Origin: Gracilaria caudata
Lineage: Eukaryota; Rhodophyta; Florideophyceae; Gracilariales; Gracilariaceae
DNA: 56,942 nt
Reading direction: 5' to 3'
NCBI GenBank assembly: GCA_030374735.1
Contig: JASCIV010000056.1
Location: forward strand, 1-56,942
The notes under the pieces: model-generated
The model's database searches: none
What the model saw: the letters and a program-made list of their open reading frames with translations, nothing else
What the model was told of the DNA's origin: nothing
Shown: one piece after another, positions 47,637 through 56,444 of the stretch
Position numbering within the stretch: position 1 is the stretch's first letter
Layout of the letters: every line of letters starts with the position of its first letter
Program-made: the position numbers and the translations under genes

Positions 47637-48055
47637 TCGGTACGAATGTAGGTTGTCATACTAAGAGGCGATCGTGCGTGAAGTCTGGTCTGGGAATGAT
47701 GGATTCCGGGAATTCATATCGTGCTTGTACTGACAGTACTGAGTAAGCTTTCAGTGGGAGGAATGGTGGCTATCTCCAAGTTGAGATTCGTAACGGCCGC
47801 CGCTCTGCTTCGGACGCCGAAGTTTGGAGACGCTGCTTTCGAGGCAGCGCTCCGGCAAAGTCAACCAAGCTGCTGGAGAGAAAGGAAGCTTGCTGCTGGA
47901 GGCACTTGGAGGTGGTGCAGGTGCATGGCAACGGCGGGAAGGTTACATTGGGGGTGCTTTCCTGGATCATCGCTGCGACGCGGTCGCAACTGGCCGGGAG
48001 AGAAGACGTACTGTAACAAACCCTACCGGTATCGCCAAGGCAGTCTAGGCGCATC

Positions 48056-48088
48056 CAGTGTGGCGCGCCAATCAGGCGCGCCACACTG
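48056..48088. repeat. 14-bp GC-rich hairpin containing a CCAAT box
   Basis: CAGTGTGGCGCGCC, AATCA loop, then GGCGCGCCACACTG, a perfect 14-bp inverted repeat. The left arm and loop read GCGCCAATCA, a CCAAT-box sequence. It lies about 225 bases upstream of the DEP-reductase start codon. Confidence 0.8.
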
Positions 48089-48309
48089 CCAGCCGCGAGC
48101 GGTGCACTGTAAGTGGCGCGGCGTAGAAAACGACGCGGGAGAAACTTCGCGTGGCATATCTGGCCGGATCCCCCCATTATCCTGTTCCAGTTCATTTCTC
48201 CGCTGTGCCCTTCCTGCTGAGTGCTGTTGCAAAGTCGTCAGCAACGAGCTGTTGGCTGACGTCGCCATATCTGGGCTCACCGAAACGGGCCCATTAAGTT
48301 TGTACTAAT

Positions 48310-50454
48310 ATGCAATCGTCGTCCCGCAGGTCATCTTTCGTGTCTCCTGTGCTACGATCTCTGTTTTCTAGCAGGTCTTTCAGGGTGTCTACTTCTGACG
48401 ACGGCGGCGTGCGTCCTTCAACCTTCAGAATGTCGTCTGCTGCGGTGAGTGCTGATAATTCGCAGCTCGACTTAAGCGAACTTGCGGCGCTGTTTAAGAA
48501 GAATGTGACCATAAAAGATCGTCGTTATAGACTGCAAACTTACAAGAGCTGTTTCGTTGGTACAGAGGCTGTACAATGGCTGGTCACCAGCGGAACCGCT
48601 CATTCACGGGACGATGCCGTCAGACTGGGCTTGCTGATGCAAGAGGCTGGGATCATTGAACATTGTCTCAGGGATCATGAGTTCAAAGATGAAGAGCTCT
48701 TCTACAAATTTATTGAAGATTCTGAGCGCGGTGGCGTTCCACAGACAGACGGCCGTCGCGCAACCTGGGCTGATTTTGTCGACATTCCTTTAAGTGCCGG
48801 TCGCAGCCTTCAACCAAGAGTCCCCGAATCGAAAGATGATAGTAGTAACACCGCGTTGGAAGTCGAACAATCTGTGTGGCCCATGGATGAGCAAAATGTA
48901 AGGTTGTTGGACAATGTTCATCCCCCCGAATGGATTGAACCAGCGTATGACGGCGTTTATAACTTGGTCGTCATTGGAGCCGGAGCGGGTGGTCTTATTA
49001 CCTCTGGTGGTGTGGCTGGTTTTGGCGCTAAGGTTGCGCTCATTGAAGCAAATCGACTGGGTGGCGATTGTCTAAATGTTGGTTGCGTTCCTTCCAAGTC
49101 GCTCATTCACGCTGCTAATCTTGCCCATACGCTAAGAAACCAGGAGCATTTGGATGAAGTGGGTCTTGCATTTGATGGACCTGTGAAGGTCGATTTCGGC
49201 AAGACCATGAAACGTCTTCGAAGAGTTCGTGCCGATATCAGTAAGGCTGATGCTGCCTCTCGTTATACGAGGAAACTTGGTGTTGATGTGTATTTCGGCT
49301 ACGGGAAGTTCACTTCTGCATCCACTGTAGAAGTAAATGGCAAGACATTGCAGTTCAGAAAGGCTGTCATTGCCACGGGTGGCTATCCCGCCATTCCTCC
49401 AATTCCTGGCCTTAGACAGTTGCATGAGAAGAGCGTCCAGGATATGGACAACAAGCCACACACGGCTATCATGACCAATGAAACGTTCTTCAACCTTACT
49501 GAGCTCCCAAGACGCCTTGGTGTTATTGGAACGGGAGTTATTGGTATGGAGCTTGGCCAGGCCATGCAAAGACTAGGTTCTTCTGTTGTTATGTTTGGAC
49601 GTTCTGGTAAGGTGTTGCCGAAAGAAGATGAGGATCTAAGCGCGCTTATCAAGGAGCAAATGATCAATGATGGTGTGACTTTCCGTCTAAATGTCGCAAC
49701 ATACGAAGTGGTTGAGCATACCGGTAAGGTTTCTGCTGAGGGCTTTGAGGAGATCCGCATGGTGACTGAAGAGGACGGTACGCGCCAGGAGTACTTGTTT
49801 GACGCAATGCTGGTTGCTACTGGCAGGAAGCCAAATGTGGATAGCTTGAACTTGAATGCTGCTGGCGTTGAATACGACAACAAGCGTGGGGTTATGGTGA
49901 ACGACTTCTTACAGACGACGAATCCAAAGATTTACGGCGTCGGTGATGTGTGCAGTGCTTACAAGTTCACTCATGCTGCCGACTTCATGGCCAGAACGGT
50001 GATTCGTAACGCATTTTTCTTTGGAAGCGGAAAGATGTCCAGCCTTCTCATTCCATATGCGACTTTCACTGAGCCGGAAATTGCGCATGTGGGCTTGTAT
50101 GAAGCTGACATGAAAGAGAAAGGAATCAGATATAAAACGTTTGAAAAGCATTTTGATGACAACGACCGGGCAATCTGTGATGGAACTACGGATGGAATGG
50201 TTCGCATTCATGTTGAAGAGAAATCAGACTCTATCTTGGGTGCATCGATTGTTGGGACTGGCGCGGGGAACATGATCAATGAGATTACGCTGGCAATGCA
50301 GTCGAAGACGGGATTGGGGGCGCTTGCATCGGTGATCCATCCTTACCCTACGACGGCTGAGGCTATTCGGGCGACTGGTGATCTGTATAACCGCACGCGC
50401 TTGACTAATACTGTGAAGCAATTGCTTCGTGGTATTGTTCGTGTACAACGTTAG
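48310..50454 (+). CDS. DEP domain fused to pyridine nucleotide-disulfide oxidoreductase
   Basis: The protein has 714 residues. The N-terminal ~55 residues are Ser/Arg-rich and could be an organelle leader. Residues ~55-140 form a DEP domain (NVTIKDRRYRLQTYKSCFVG, TEAVQWLV, GLLMQEAGIIEHCLRDHEF), a module that binds membranes or GPCR/G-protein partners. From ~215 a class I flavoprotein disulfide reductase follows: VVIGAGAGGL for FAD, the redox-active pair in GGDCLNVGCVPSKSLIHAA, GVIGTGVIGMELGQAM for NAD(P)H, ATGRKPNVDSLNL and GVGDVCSAYKFTHAA. The C-terminal dimer interface ends in HPYPTTAEAIRATG, resembling mercuric-reductase-like enzymes. No C-terminal metal-binding Cys pair is seen, so mercury reduction is doubtful. 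The DEP fusion suggests membrane-localised redox signalling. Substrate is unknown. Confidence 0.88.
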   Translation: MQSSSRRSSFVSPVLRSLFSSRSFRVSTSDDGGVRPSTFRMSSAAVSADNSQLDLSELAALFKKNVTIKDRRYRLQTYKSCFVGTEAVQWLVTSGTAHSRDDAVRLGLLMQEAGIIEHCLRDHEFKDEELFYKFIEDSERGGVPQTDGRRATWADFVDIPLSAGRSLQPRVPESKDDSSNTALEVEQSVWPMDEQNVRLLDNVHPPEWIEPAYDGVYNLVVIGAGAGGLITSGGVAGFGAKVALIEANRLGGDCLNVGCVPSKSLIHAANLAHTLRNQEHLDEVGLAFDGPVKVDFGKTMKRLRRVRADISKADAASRYTRKLGVDVYFGYGKFTSASTVEVNGKTLQFRKAVIATGGYPAIPPIPGLRQLHEKSVQDMDNKPHTAIMTNETFFNLTELPRRLGVIGTGVIGMELGQAMQRLGSSVVMFGRSGKVLPKEDEDLSALIKEQMINDGVTFRLNVATYEVVEHTGKVSAEGFEEIRMVTEEDGTRQEYLFDAMLVATGRKPNVDSLNLNAAGVEYDNKRGVMVNDFLQTTNPKIYGVGDVCSAYKFTHAADFMARTVIRNAFFFGSGKMSSLLIPYATFTEPEIAHVGLYEADMKEKGIRYKTFEKHFDDNDRAICDGTTDGMVRIHVEEKSDSILGASIVGTGAGNMINEITLAMQSKTGLGALASVIHPYPTTAEAIRATGDLYNRTRLTNTVKQLLRGIVRVQR

Positions 50455-50668
50455 TCATTTTTGTTTGTCGAGTATAAACCCATCGTTAATTTGCTTGCGT
50501 ATTCCTATTGCTCTTTGCGAGTGCACAGCATGTGTTATCTCTCGTACCCTTGGTAACGTGTGTGAGGCTTTGCTCGCGGGAAGCTTGTCGAAGTCACATC
50601 ACTGTCGATTGCTGCTGCGAAGACGTGACAAGGTTCGCATATGTAAGTTTTACGGAAATCTAACTTAA

Positions 50669-50941
50669 CTAGAGTCTGTCGCAGGGCAACCTGCGTTTAT
50701 CTTTTTTCTTTGATGATGTGCTGTGCCAACTTGGAACTGCCAAACAGTGAAGTTGCTGCGCAAGCTTGTCGTAGACCACTCCACTGACAGGATATTCAAT
50801 ATTTGATCCTACACTCCCAAACTGTCCAGGCTTGGTCTGCTTACTTACAAGATTGTACCTTCGTAATTTTAGAAGCTTTTCGAAATGGAAAGACTCGGAA
50901 TGTTCCTCACGCATGACGTGAGCGCGGAGGTGGTACGTCAT
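50669..50941 (-). CDS. Hypothetical 90-aa basic protein, possibly spliced
   Basis: An ATG-led frame of 90 codons lies alone between the DEP-reductase and the SLC4 carrier. It starts MTYHLRAHVMREEHSESFHF and ends with a Lys-rich SSKKKDKRRLPCDRL. A GTAAGTAAG donor occurs after codon 31. Splicing to a GTCAG acceptor 65 bases on would also give an open product that ends at an earlier stop. No CTAAC branch sequence supports that splice. I do not recognise either product. It could equally be chance. Confidence 0.25.
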   Translation of the reverse strand: MTYHLRAHVMREEHSESFHFEKLLKLRRYNLVSKQTKPGQFGSVGSNIEYPVSGVVYDKLAQQLHCLAVPSWHSTSSKKKDKRRLPCDRL

Positions 50942-51461
50942 GAGTTGACGTCGCCAGCTCTACAGCATCATATCTTTGTTGTACTGTATAAAGTTATCTA
51001 ATAATGGAGTAATTGAGTTGCCAGTTGCAACTCAACAGATATTTGATATCTCCCTCTTGAACACAACTGCAACTATTTGTGATAGCTCTTTGACGGAAAC
51101 GGAGGGGGCTTCATACGCCACCAAAAAGCCGCCCCACGCGGGGCGGCGGCGGATCAAAACTGAGCTGACCAATGGAAAGATGACACTGCGAACTCGTGCT
51201 AATTCGCGACGAATCCTGTCCACTGATTTCCTTCCCAATGCCGTTCTCGAGGTTGCTTGTAAGGCTACTCACATTCAGGGCGCCAACATTTTCGTATCTA
51301 TTGCCCGTGACTGTTTCCAGTGGGGATCATCGCCAGCGGCTGACTTCTGTTGCATGTCTGCAGCTCCCTCTCTTTTGGTTGACAACTCACCTTCGATCGC
51401 CTTCTGATTTTGTTGACCTTCGCCGCTTCCAGTGCATGCCCGTCGTTCATTATCGCGAACA
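50942..51461. other. Intergenic interval upstream of the SLC4 carrier
   Basis: It holds a GC hairpin at 51128-51147. A plus-strand frame from 50976 to 51407 lacks a convincing start and product. No other structure was seen. Confidence 0.5.
51128..51147. repeat. Hairpin GCCGCCCC-ACGC-GGGGCGGC
   Basis: Perfect 8-bp G/C arms flank a 4-base loop about 310 bases before the SLC4 start codon. In a leader RNA it could form a stable stem. Confidence 0.6.
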
Positions 51462-53357
51462 ATGACGACACCATCCGTCTCACCAAACGACTTTGCCTTC
51501 AAATTGAGCCGCAGAAATGCTTCTTTACTTCCAAGACTCGCATTTGTAGCAGCACCACTATTTCCATGGACGAGAACCAGTGACTCCACATCTGTGAGGC
51601 ATGCATTTGTCTCTCATCGATCGTCATCACGAATTGTGCATGGACTTCGCCGTCGTTCAACTCAGATCATCAGCACTCCGTTCCTGAATCCGACACCAAC
51701 GCGCGTACATCCCCCAAAATGCTCAGCAAATAATTCGACCAGCGGCAATGGCACAGCCGCGGAACCGGATTGGCCTCTCGGCCCTCCAGGTCATCCCGGA
51801 AGATTTGCTCCCAAATACTGGTTTCAAGGGCTACGAGATGATATTAAGCGTCGCTTACCATTATATGTATCCGATTGGAAAGATGGGTTTCGATTTAAAT
51901 CCATTCCTGTAATCTTGTTCCTGTACTTTGCGTGTCTTGCACCGGTCGTTGCCTTCGGTGGACTAACTTTTGCGCTCACGAATGGTAGCATGGGTGTTGT
52001 TGAATTCTTACTTAGTTCAGGTTTGAGTGGAATGGTGTATGCTCTGTTTTCGGGTCAACCACTGACTTTCATTGCACCTACGGGACTCACACTCGCGTTC
52101 ACTGTAGCGTTGTATGGCTTCTGTCAAGTTGCTTCAGTACCGTTTCTGCCAACATATGCCTGGGTGGGTATATGGACTTCTCTTATTCTTCTTATAGCGG
52201 TGGTCGTGAATTTGAGCGATGTCATCAAGTTCTGCACACGCTTCACGGATGATATATTCAATTCACTCATCGCCACTAACTTTGTCTATGAGGCCACGCG
52301 TGCCCTTATCAAACCTTTTCTGTTGTTCGGTGCGGACAAGACCAACCCATTTGTAGCGCTGTCATTAGCAGTGGGAACATTTTTGTCGGCGAGGTTCTTG
52401 ACTGGGCTGCGGACATCCAGATATCTTTTCAAGAGCGCCAGGAGTACGCTTGCGGATTTTGGTCCAGTGCTATCTATTGCTGCCATGAGTGCGATAGCTG
52501 CAATACCGATTGTAGCAAAAGTGGGATTGCAGCGATTGTCGATTCCCTCGACGTTTTCACTTGCTGGTGGGAGACCGTTTCTGGTACCTATTATGGCCGC
52601 GCCTCTGTCACTCCGGTTGATGGCAATTGTTCCAGCTTTATTGCTTACCTGCCTATTCTTTTTGGATCAAAACATTTCCGTACGCGTTGTTAACTCTGCT
52701 AGACACAAACTCAAGAAAGGTCCGGGGTATCATCTTGATATGTTGGTGTTAGCCATTTGTACATTTGCTTGCTCATTGGTGGGTTTACCGTGGATGTGCG
52801 CTGGAACAGTACAATCTCTCACTCACGTCCAGGCGCTTGCAGAAGTGGAGTCGCGCAATGGAAGAGATGAAATCGTTTCTATACAAGAAAATCGACTGAC
52901 TGCCTTCTTCATACACGCTGCAATTGTATGCTCATTATTCCTTTTGCCTGTGGTTAGTCGGATTCCGATGGCAGTTATTAGCGGCCTATTCTTGTTTCTG
53001 GGCCGCAACATGATGAATGGGAATGACTTTTTAGGGCGCATTCGATACATGTTCATGGATCCAAGTCTGTATCCAGAAGATGCGCCCATGAAGAAAGTGC
53101 CTGCGAAACAAGTGCATTCGTTCACCGTGTTGCAAATAAGTTGTCTTGCTATGCTTTGGGCGCTGAAACTTAACAAAAAGACGAGCATGTTCTTCCCAGC
53201 TGTGATTGCAACGCTGATGCTCATCCGCTCACAAGTAGCGCCGAAGTTGTTCCCCGAAAAAACGCTGGACACACTAGACGGTGAACTGGTTGACGGGGGT
53301 GATGAACAGACGGAAAGTGCATCACGGGTTCCACAACTATCTCACGCGGGTAACTGA
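51462..53357 (+). CDS. SLC4-family (bicarbonate/borate) transporter with transit-like leader
   Basis: The protein has 631 residues from the ATG at 51462. The N-terminal ~90 residues are rich in Ser, Thr and Arg, almost without acidic residues (MTTPSVSPNDFAFKLSRRN), like a plastid or mitochondrial transit peptide. The large cytosolic band-3 domain is missing. The membrane domain (about 140-600) has SLC4 marks: VVAFGGLTFALTNGSMGVVE, ALFSGQPLTFIAPTGLTLAF, FTDDIFNSLIATNFVYEA, FLDQNISVRVVN, then HKLKKGPGYHLDMLVLA and GLPWMCAGTVQSLTHVQAL. SLC4 proteins move bicarbonate (animals, diatoms) or borate (plants, yeast). A chloroplast-envelope bicarbonate carrier is attractive, but targeting and substrate are inference. 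The C-terminal tail is acidic. Confidence 0.85.
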   Translation: MTTPSVSPNDFAFKLSRRNASLLPRLAFVAAPLFPWTRTSDSTSVRHAFVSHRSSSRIVHGLRRRSTQIISTPFLNPTPTRVHPPKCSANNSTSGNGTAAEPDWPLGPPGHPGRFAPKYWFQGLRDDIKRRLPLYVSDWKDGFRFKSIPVILFLYFACLAPVVAFGGLTFALTNGSMGVVEFLLSSGLSGMVYALFSGQPLTFIAPTGLTLAFTVALYGFCQVASVPFLPTYAWVGIWTSLILLIAVVVNLSDVIKFCTRFTDDIFNSLIATNFVYEATRALIKPFLLFGADKTNPFVALSLAVGTFLSARFLTGLRTSRYLFKSARSTLADFGPVLSIAAMSAIAAIPIVAKVGLQRLSIPSTFSLAGGRPFLVPIMAAPLSLRLMAIVPALLLTCLFFLDQNISVRVVNSARHKLKKGPGYHLDMLVLAICTFACSLVGLPWMCAGTVQSLTHVQALAEVESRNGRDEIVSIQENRLTAFFIHAAIVCSLFLLPVVSRIPMAVISGLFLFLGRNMMNGNDFLGRIRYMFMDPSLYPEDAPMKKVPAKQVHSFTVLQISCLAMLWALKLNKKTSMFFPAVIATLMLIRSQVAPKLFPEKTLDTLDGELVDGGDEQTESASRVPQLSHAGN

Positions 53358-53419
53358 ATGATAGTAAAGTGCAGTAAGTTTGTTTACAGGGTACATGTGT
53401 TCAAGGGGCGGGTGGTGAA

Positions 53420-54424
53420 CTAGGGTCGATGATCCCGTCTCGAGGAGCGATACGAGCGTTCACGGTGACGCTCGCTGTGATGGCGTTCCCGCTCTTTATA
53501 TCTATCTCGCGCACGGTCTCGATGTTGGTCACGGTCTCGGTCATACGCGCGATCTCGGTCGCGTCCTCTATCGCGCTCAGCGTCGCGGTCTCCATTACGA
53601 TCGAAATCGGTGTCTCGCTCACGGCCGTTGTCGCGTTGGTGATAGTGGTCACGATCTCTTTCGCGGTCGCCATATCGATCATATGAATGTGGTCTTTCGT
53701 ACGAATATCGTCGTTCTCGGTCGGCATTATCTGCGGCAGAATCGTACCAGGACGAACGGTAACGTTCATCTCTACGTCTGGATTCGTAGTACGGTGCATT
53801 CGAACGGTCTCTCGATCGATAGGTCGGTCGTTCATCCCTGCGAGACGCATAGGGTTCGGAGGGATGGTCACGATCTGGGCGAGGTTGACGTTTTAGATGG
53901 AGAAAGTGACAGAAATCACCGCGTTCGCATTGACCATCGTTCTCAAACGGACGACATTTCCCCTCGCGGAAATCAGTGACGGGGGAGAACTCAGCCTTGA
54001 CGACGCGTCCAGCATAGTAACGACCATTGACAGCCTGGAGCGCAAGTTGCGCCGAATGTTCGTCGAAGAACTTCACGTAGGTGTTTCCCGAAAGGTGATC
54101 GGCAAGATTCTCGCACACGTACAACTTATCGATGGCGCCGTGCTTTGAAAGTTCGTCATAGATGTCGTAATAAAAGTCCTCAAAGTGATGGAGGATGTCC
54201 TGCTGCGGGATTATGGGCGGCGGGAGACCCTGCTTGGTAGCGAGCGAGATGAGTTGGTCGGGTGAGACATATAGGTTGTGTAGCAGGATGGTGGGGCTGA
54301 AGAGCGGCTTGTGATGAACGCGAGAGCAACGGTCACCATGACGACAGGCTCCTATCTTGAAGTAGAACGGGCAGTTGATCTTATCCTTCTCAGTGCCGTA
54401 GATGGAGGCCAAGTGCTCCGCCAT
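53420..54424 (-). CDS. U2AF1: U2AF small subunit (U2AF35)
   Basis: The protein has 334 residues from MAEHLASIYGTEKDKINCPF; upstream in-frame residues are non-standard. U2AF35 recognises the 3' splice-site AG and helps place U2 snRNP. CCCH zinc finger 1 is CPFYFKIGACRHGDRCSRVH (about 17-36). The UHM-type RRM follows, with NTYVKFFDEHSAQLALQAVN and GRYYAGRVVKAEFSPV. CCCH finger 2 is CRPFENDGQCERGDFCHFLH. The C-terminal ~150 residues are an extensive Arg/Asp/Glu/Ser domain of repeated RDRD/RERE runs, longer than the glycine-interrupted RS tail of human U2AF35 (240 residues). All zinc ligands are present. Retention of this factor fits the intron-poor but splicing-competent genome. Confidence 0.95.
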   Translation of the reverse strand: MAEHLASIYGTEKDKINCPFYFKIGACRHGDRCSRVHHKPLFSPTILLHNLYVSPDQLISLATKQGLPPPIIPQQDILHHFEDFYYDIYDELSKHGAIDKLYVCENLADHLSGNTYVKFFDEHSAQLALQAVNGRYYAGRVVKAEFSPVTDFREGKCRPFENDGQCERGDFCHFLHLKRQPRPDRDHPSEPYASRRDERPTYRSRDRSNAPYYESRRRDERYRSSWYDSAADNADRERRYSYERPHSYDRYGDRERDRDHYHQRDNGRERDTDFDRNGDRDAERDRGRDRDRAYDRDRDQHRDRARDRYKERERHHSERHRERSYRSSRRDHRP

Positions 54425-54747
54425 TGTCACAGCTGTTCCCCCGCGCGCCCCGAAAGCACGCAATCCCGCCGCGCCACCACGATAGATACCCTATCTCCAC
54501 GAGTGGAGTACCGACGGTACTCGTATTCCACATCATGACGCGCCATGACCTTACAACGTGTCCACGGCGTCTCCTCAGTCATTATACGATGCGCTGGCAA
54601 CCGCCCAAGCGCTCTCGCGCACTCGCGCAGTGCCGCAAAAGCGGCACCCGCGCGCGCAAGCGAATGCTCCTCGCGTCCCCACGCCGCGCGCCGCCTGTGA
54701 CGGGCGCGCGCATCTAGGCGCCCCTCACCCAGTCGCAGGTTTTTCAG
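54425..54747. other. Divergent promoter of U2AF1 and RNF10
   Basis: The 323-base stretch contains the 17-base dyad at 54506-54522 and a very GC-rich half (54600-54720). A TTTTTCAG directly before the RNF10 ATG could be a splice acceptor of a leader intron. Confidence 0.5.
54506..54522. promoter_or_regulatory. Dyad GAGTACCG-A-CGGTACTC
   Basis: Perfect 8-bp arms flank one base, 82 bases upstream of the U2AF1 start codon. It shares GGTAC/GTACC cores with the dyad at 47622-47636 and with 17665-17685. Confidence 0.45.
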
Positions 54748-56349
54748 ATGAGTTCCCCCGACACGCGCGGGCGTCGCGCCCGAAAGGGACGTTCACTCGT
54801 AGTCCCGGCCGACACGTTGTTGAATTTCTCGCGCTACAGCCCGCCGGTCACGCGACGACCGACCACGCCGTTGAGCGTGCCGACGCGACAGAGCGTGCGC
54901 GCGGGCGAGAGTCTTGTGCAGGCGAGTCATCGATTTGCGTTGTTACCGCAGGTGGCGGGTTGTGTTTTGGACGCGGTGCTCAAGCCGGTGGAGTGGCAAT
55001 TGGTTGAGGTGGTGTTTGTGGTGGGAAAGAGACAGTGTCCGATTTGTTTGAACGCCGTTTGCGTGCCGCGTATCACGCCGTGTGGACATGTGTTTGATCA
55101 CGTTTGTTTCTTGCAGCACCTGAGGTTTGCAGCTGATCAACAGGGAAACGCTCCATGTCCGTTGTGCTCGTCTCCGGTATCGGCGGCCGATCTGCGGATG
55201 TGCTGTTTTGTGAACGCGGATGAGTTGAAACTGCATCACACGTGTGGTATGACGCTGGTTTCGTCGCACAAGCGCGCGTTGATTGCGGTACCGCATCGTG
55301 GTGCGCATCACCACGATGTGTTGCCCACCAATGTGTCGCTGCTCACACCGTTCTTTTCGCGCTTCGCAGTCGCAGACCCCGCTTTTTTACTGGAGCTGGT
55401 GGCGTCGGACATGCGTCACCTGCGCCGTATTTTGAGAGAAGATGCCAGTCTCGCTCCGTTTGTGAACGCGTCCATGAGCGAGTTGAAACTCAAGAAGGAG
55501 CAATATCGTGCGAGACGAGCAGCGAGCGTTCAGCAACAGCAGGCGAGTAGTGAGAGCAACAACACATGCGCATCTGATTTATGGTACTTTTATCAGGCAA
55601 GCGATACCACTCATGCATTTCTACATCCGGTGAACCACCGTTGTCTCAACACCGAATTTGAATGTAACTTTGAGAACGCACCGCGACACATTGAAGGGGA
55701 GGTGCTGCAGATCCATCGTCACACCATGGATGACCAAGTTCGAAAGCGATATCGATTCTTGTCACACCTGCCCAACGGATGTGAATTCAGCTTTGTAGAG
55801 TTAGATCTGACGGCGATGTTGTCGGCACACACGCTTAGCACGCACGCACAAGAACTGAAAGAACGCGAGAAACGTAGGAAACGACTGCAGATGGTGTCCA
55901 GAAAGGAGGATCGATTACGAGAGAAACACGAGTCGCAACTGATGAAACGGTACCTGAAAAGCTCCCGAACGAGCGATACGAGCGTGGTAGGCGATGAACA
56001 GCAAACGGTGGATGGCACGGATTGCGCTAGTTTTCCGGCGTTGAACGAAAGCGACGAGGTGGCAGAGACGAGGGCGACGGACGAGGGGAGAGGTGCATGG
56101 GGGAGTGATGTTAGCAGCTACAGTTCGGTGACGTCGAACATGGGATTGTTTCCGGCGCTTGGCGAGACGGGAGGCACGATGAACGCTGCGAGAAACACGG
56201 CGCAGGGGGCTTGGGGGACGACGGGTTCGGGTTGTTCGTCGGGCAGTTCGTCTGGTAGTGCTGTGGCAAGGGGAGCGAGGAAGCACCGACGGGGACACGC
56301 GAAATGTACGATTGTTGTTTCAAACGCGGGAGCTCAACATCGTAGATGA
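54748..56349 (+). CDS. RNF10: RNF10/MAG2-like RING finger protein
   Basis: The protein has 533 residues. RNF10 is an E3 ubiquitin ligase that acts on 40S ribosomal proteins in ribosome-quality control in animals. The RING domain (about 97-150) is CPICLNAVCVPRITPCGHVF followed by DHVCFLQHL and CPLCSSPV. It is followed by the family-specific central part: FYQASDTTHAFLHPVNHRCL, then ENAPRHIEGEVLQIHRHTMD and RKRYRFLSHLPNGCEFSFVE. A charged coiled coil (KEREKRRKRLQMVSRKEDRL) leads to a tail with two short repeats FPALNES and FPALGET, comparable with C-terminal features of RNF10. Zinc ligands are all present. It diverges from U2AF1. Confidence 0.9.
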   Translation: MSSPDTRGRRARKGRSLVVPADTLLNFSRYSPPVTRRPTTPLSVPTRQSVRAGESLVQASHRFALLPQVAGCVLDAVLKPVEWQLVEVVFVVGKRQCPICLNAVCVPRITPCGHVFDHVCFLQHLRFAADQQGNAPCPLCSSPVSAADLRMCCFVNADELKLHHTCGMTLVSSHKRALIAVPHRGAHHHDVLPTNVSLLTPFFSRFAVADPAFLLELVASDMRHLRRILREDASLAPFVNASMSELKLKKEQYRARRAASVQQQQASSESNNTCASDLWYFYQASDTTHAFLHPVNHRCLNTEFECNFENAPRHIEGEVLQIHRHTMDDQVRKRYRFLSHLPNGCEFSFVELDLTAMLSAHTLSTHAQELKEREKRRKRLQMVSRKEDRLREKHESQLMKRYLKSSRTSDTSVVGDEQQTVDGTDCASFPALNESDEVAETRATDEGRGAWGSDVSSYSSVTSNMGLFPALGETGGTMNAARNTAQGAWGTTGSGCSSGSSSGSAVARGARKHRRGHAKCTIVVSNAGAQHRR

Positions 56350-56444
56350 TACATTGTTTTTTTTTGTTTTGTTGCTTTTTATGTATAGTAAACGAAGAGA
56401 AAGAAGAGGGCTGTGTGGGGGGTGGTGTGTTGTGTTTGTATGCG

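Larger units (their letters stand above)
47322..48309. other. Divergent promoter with dyad and hairpin
   Basis: The 988-base stretch separates the glycosyltransferase (-) and the DEP-reductase (+). It holds a 15-base dyad at 47622-47636 and a strong hairpin at 48056-48088. A 195-codon plus-strand frame (47721-48308) has a GTG start, is Arg/Cys/Trp-rich and spans the hairpin; I reject it. Confidence 0.5.

Noticed and set aside
47721..48308. 195-codon frame upstream of the DEP-reductase
   Set aside because: It starts with GTG, is rich in Arg, Cys and Trp as expected for GC-rich noise, and runs through a perfect hairpin.
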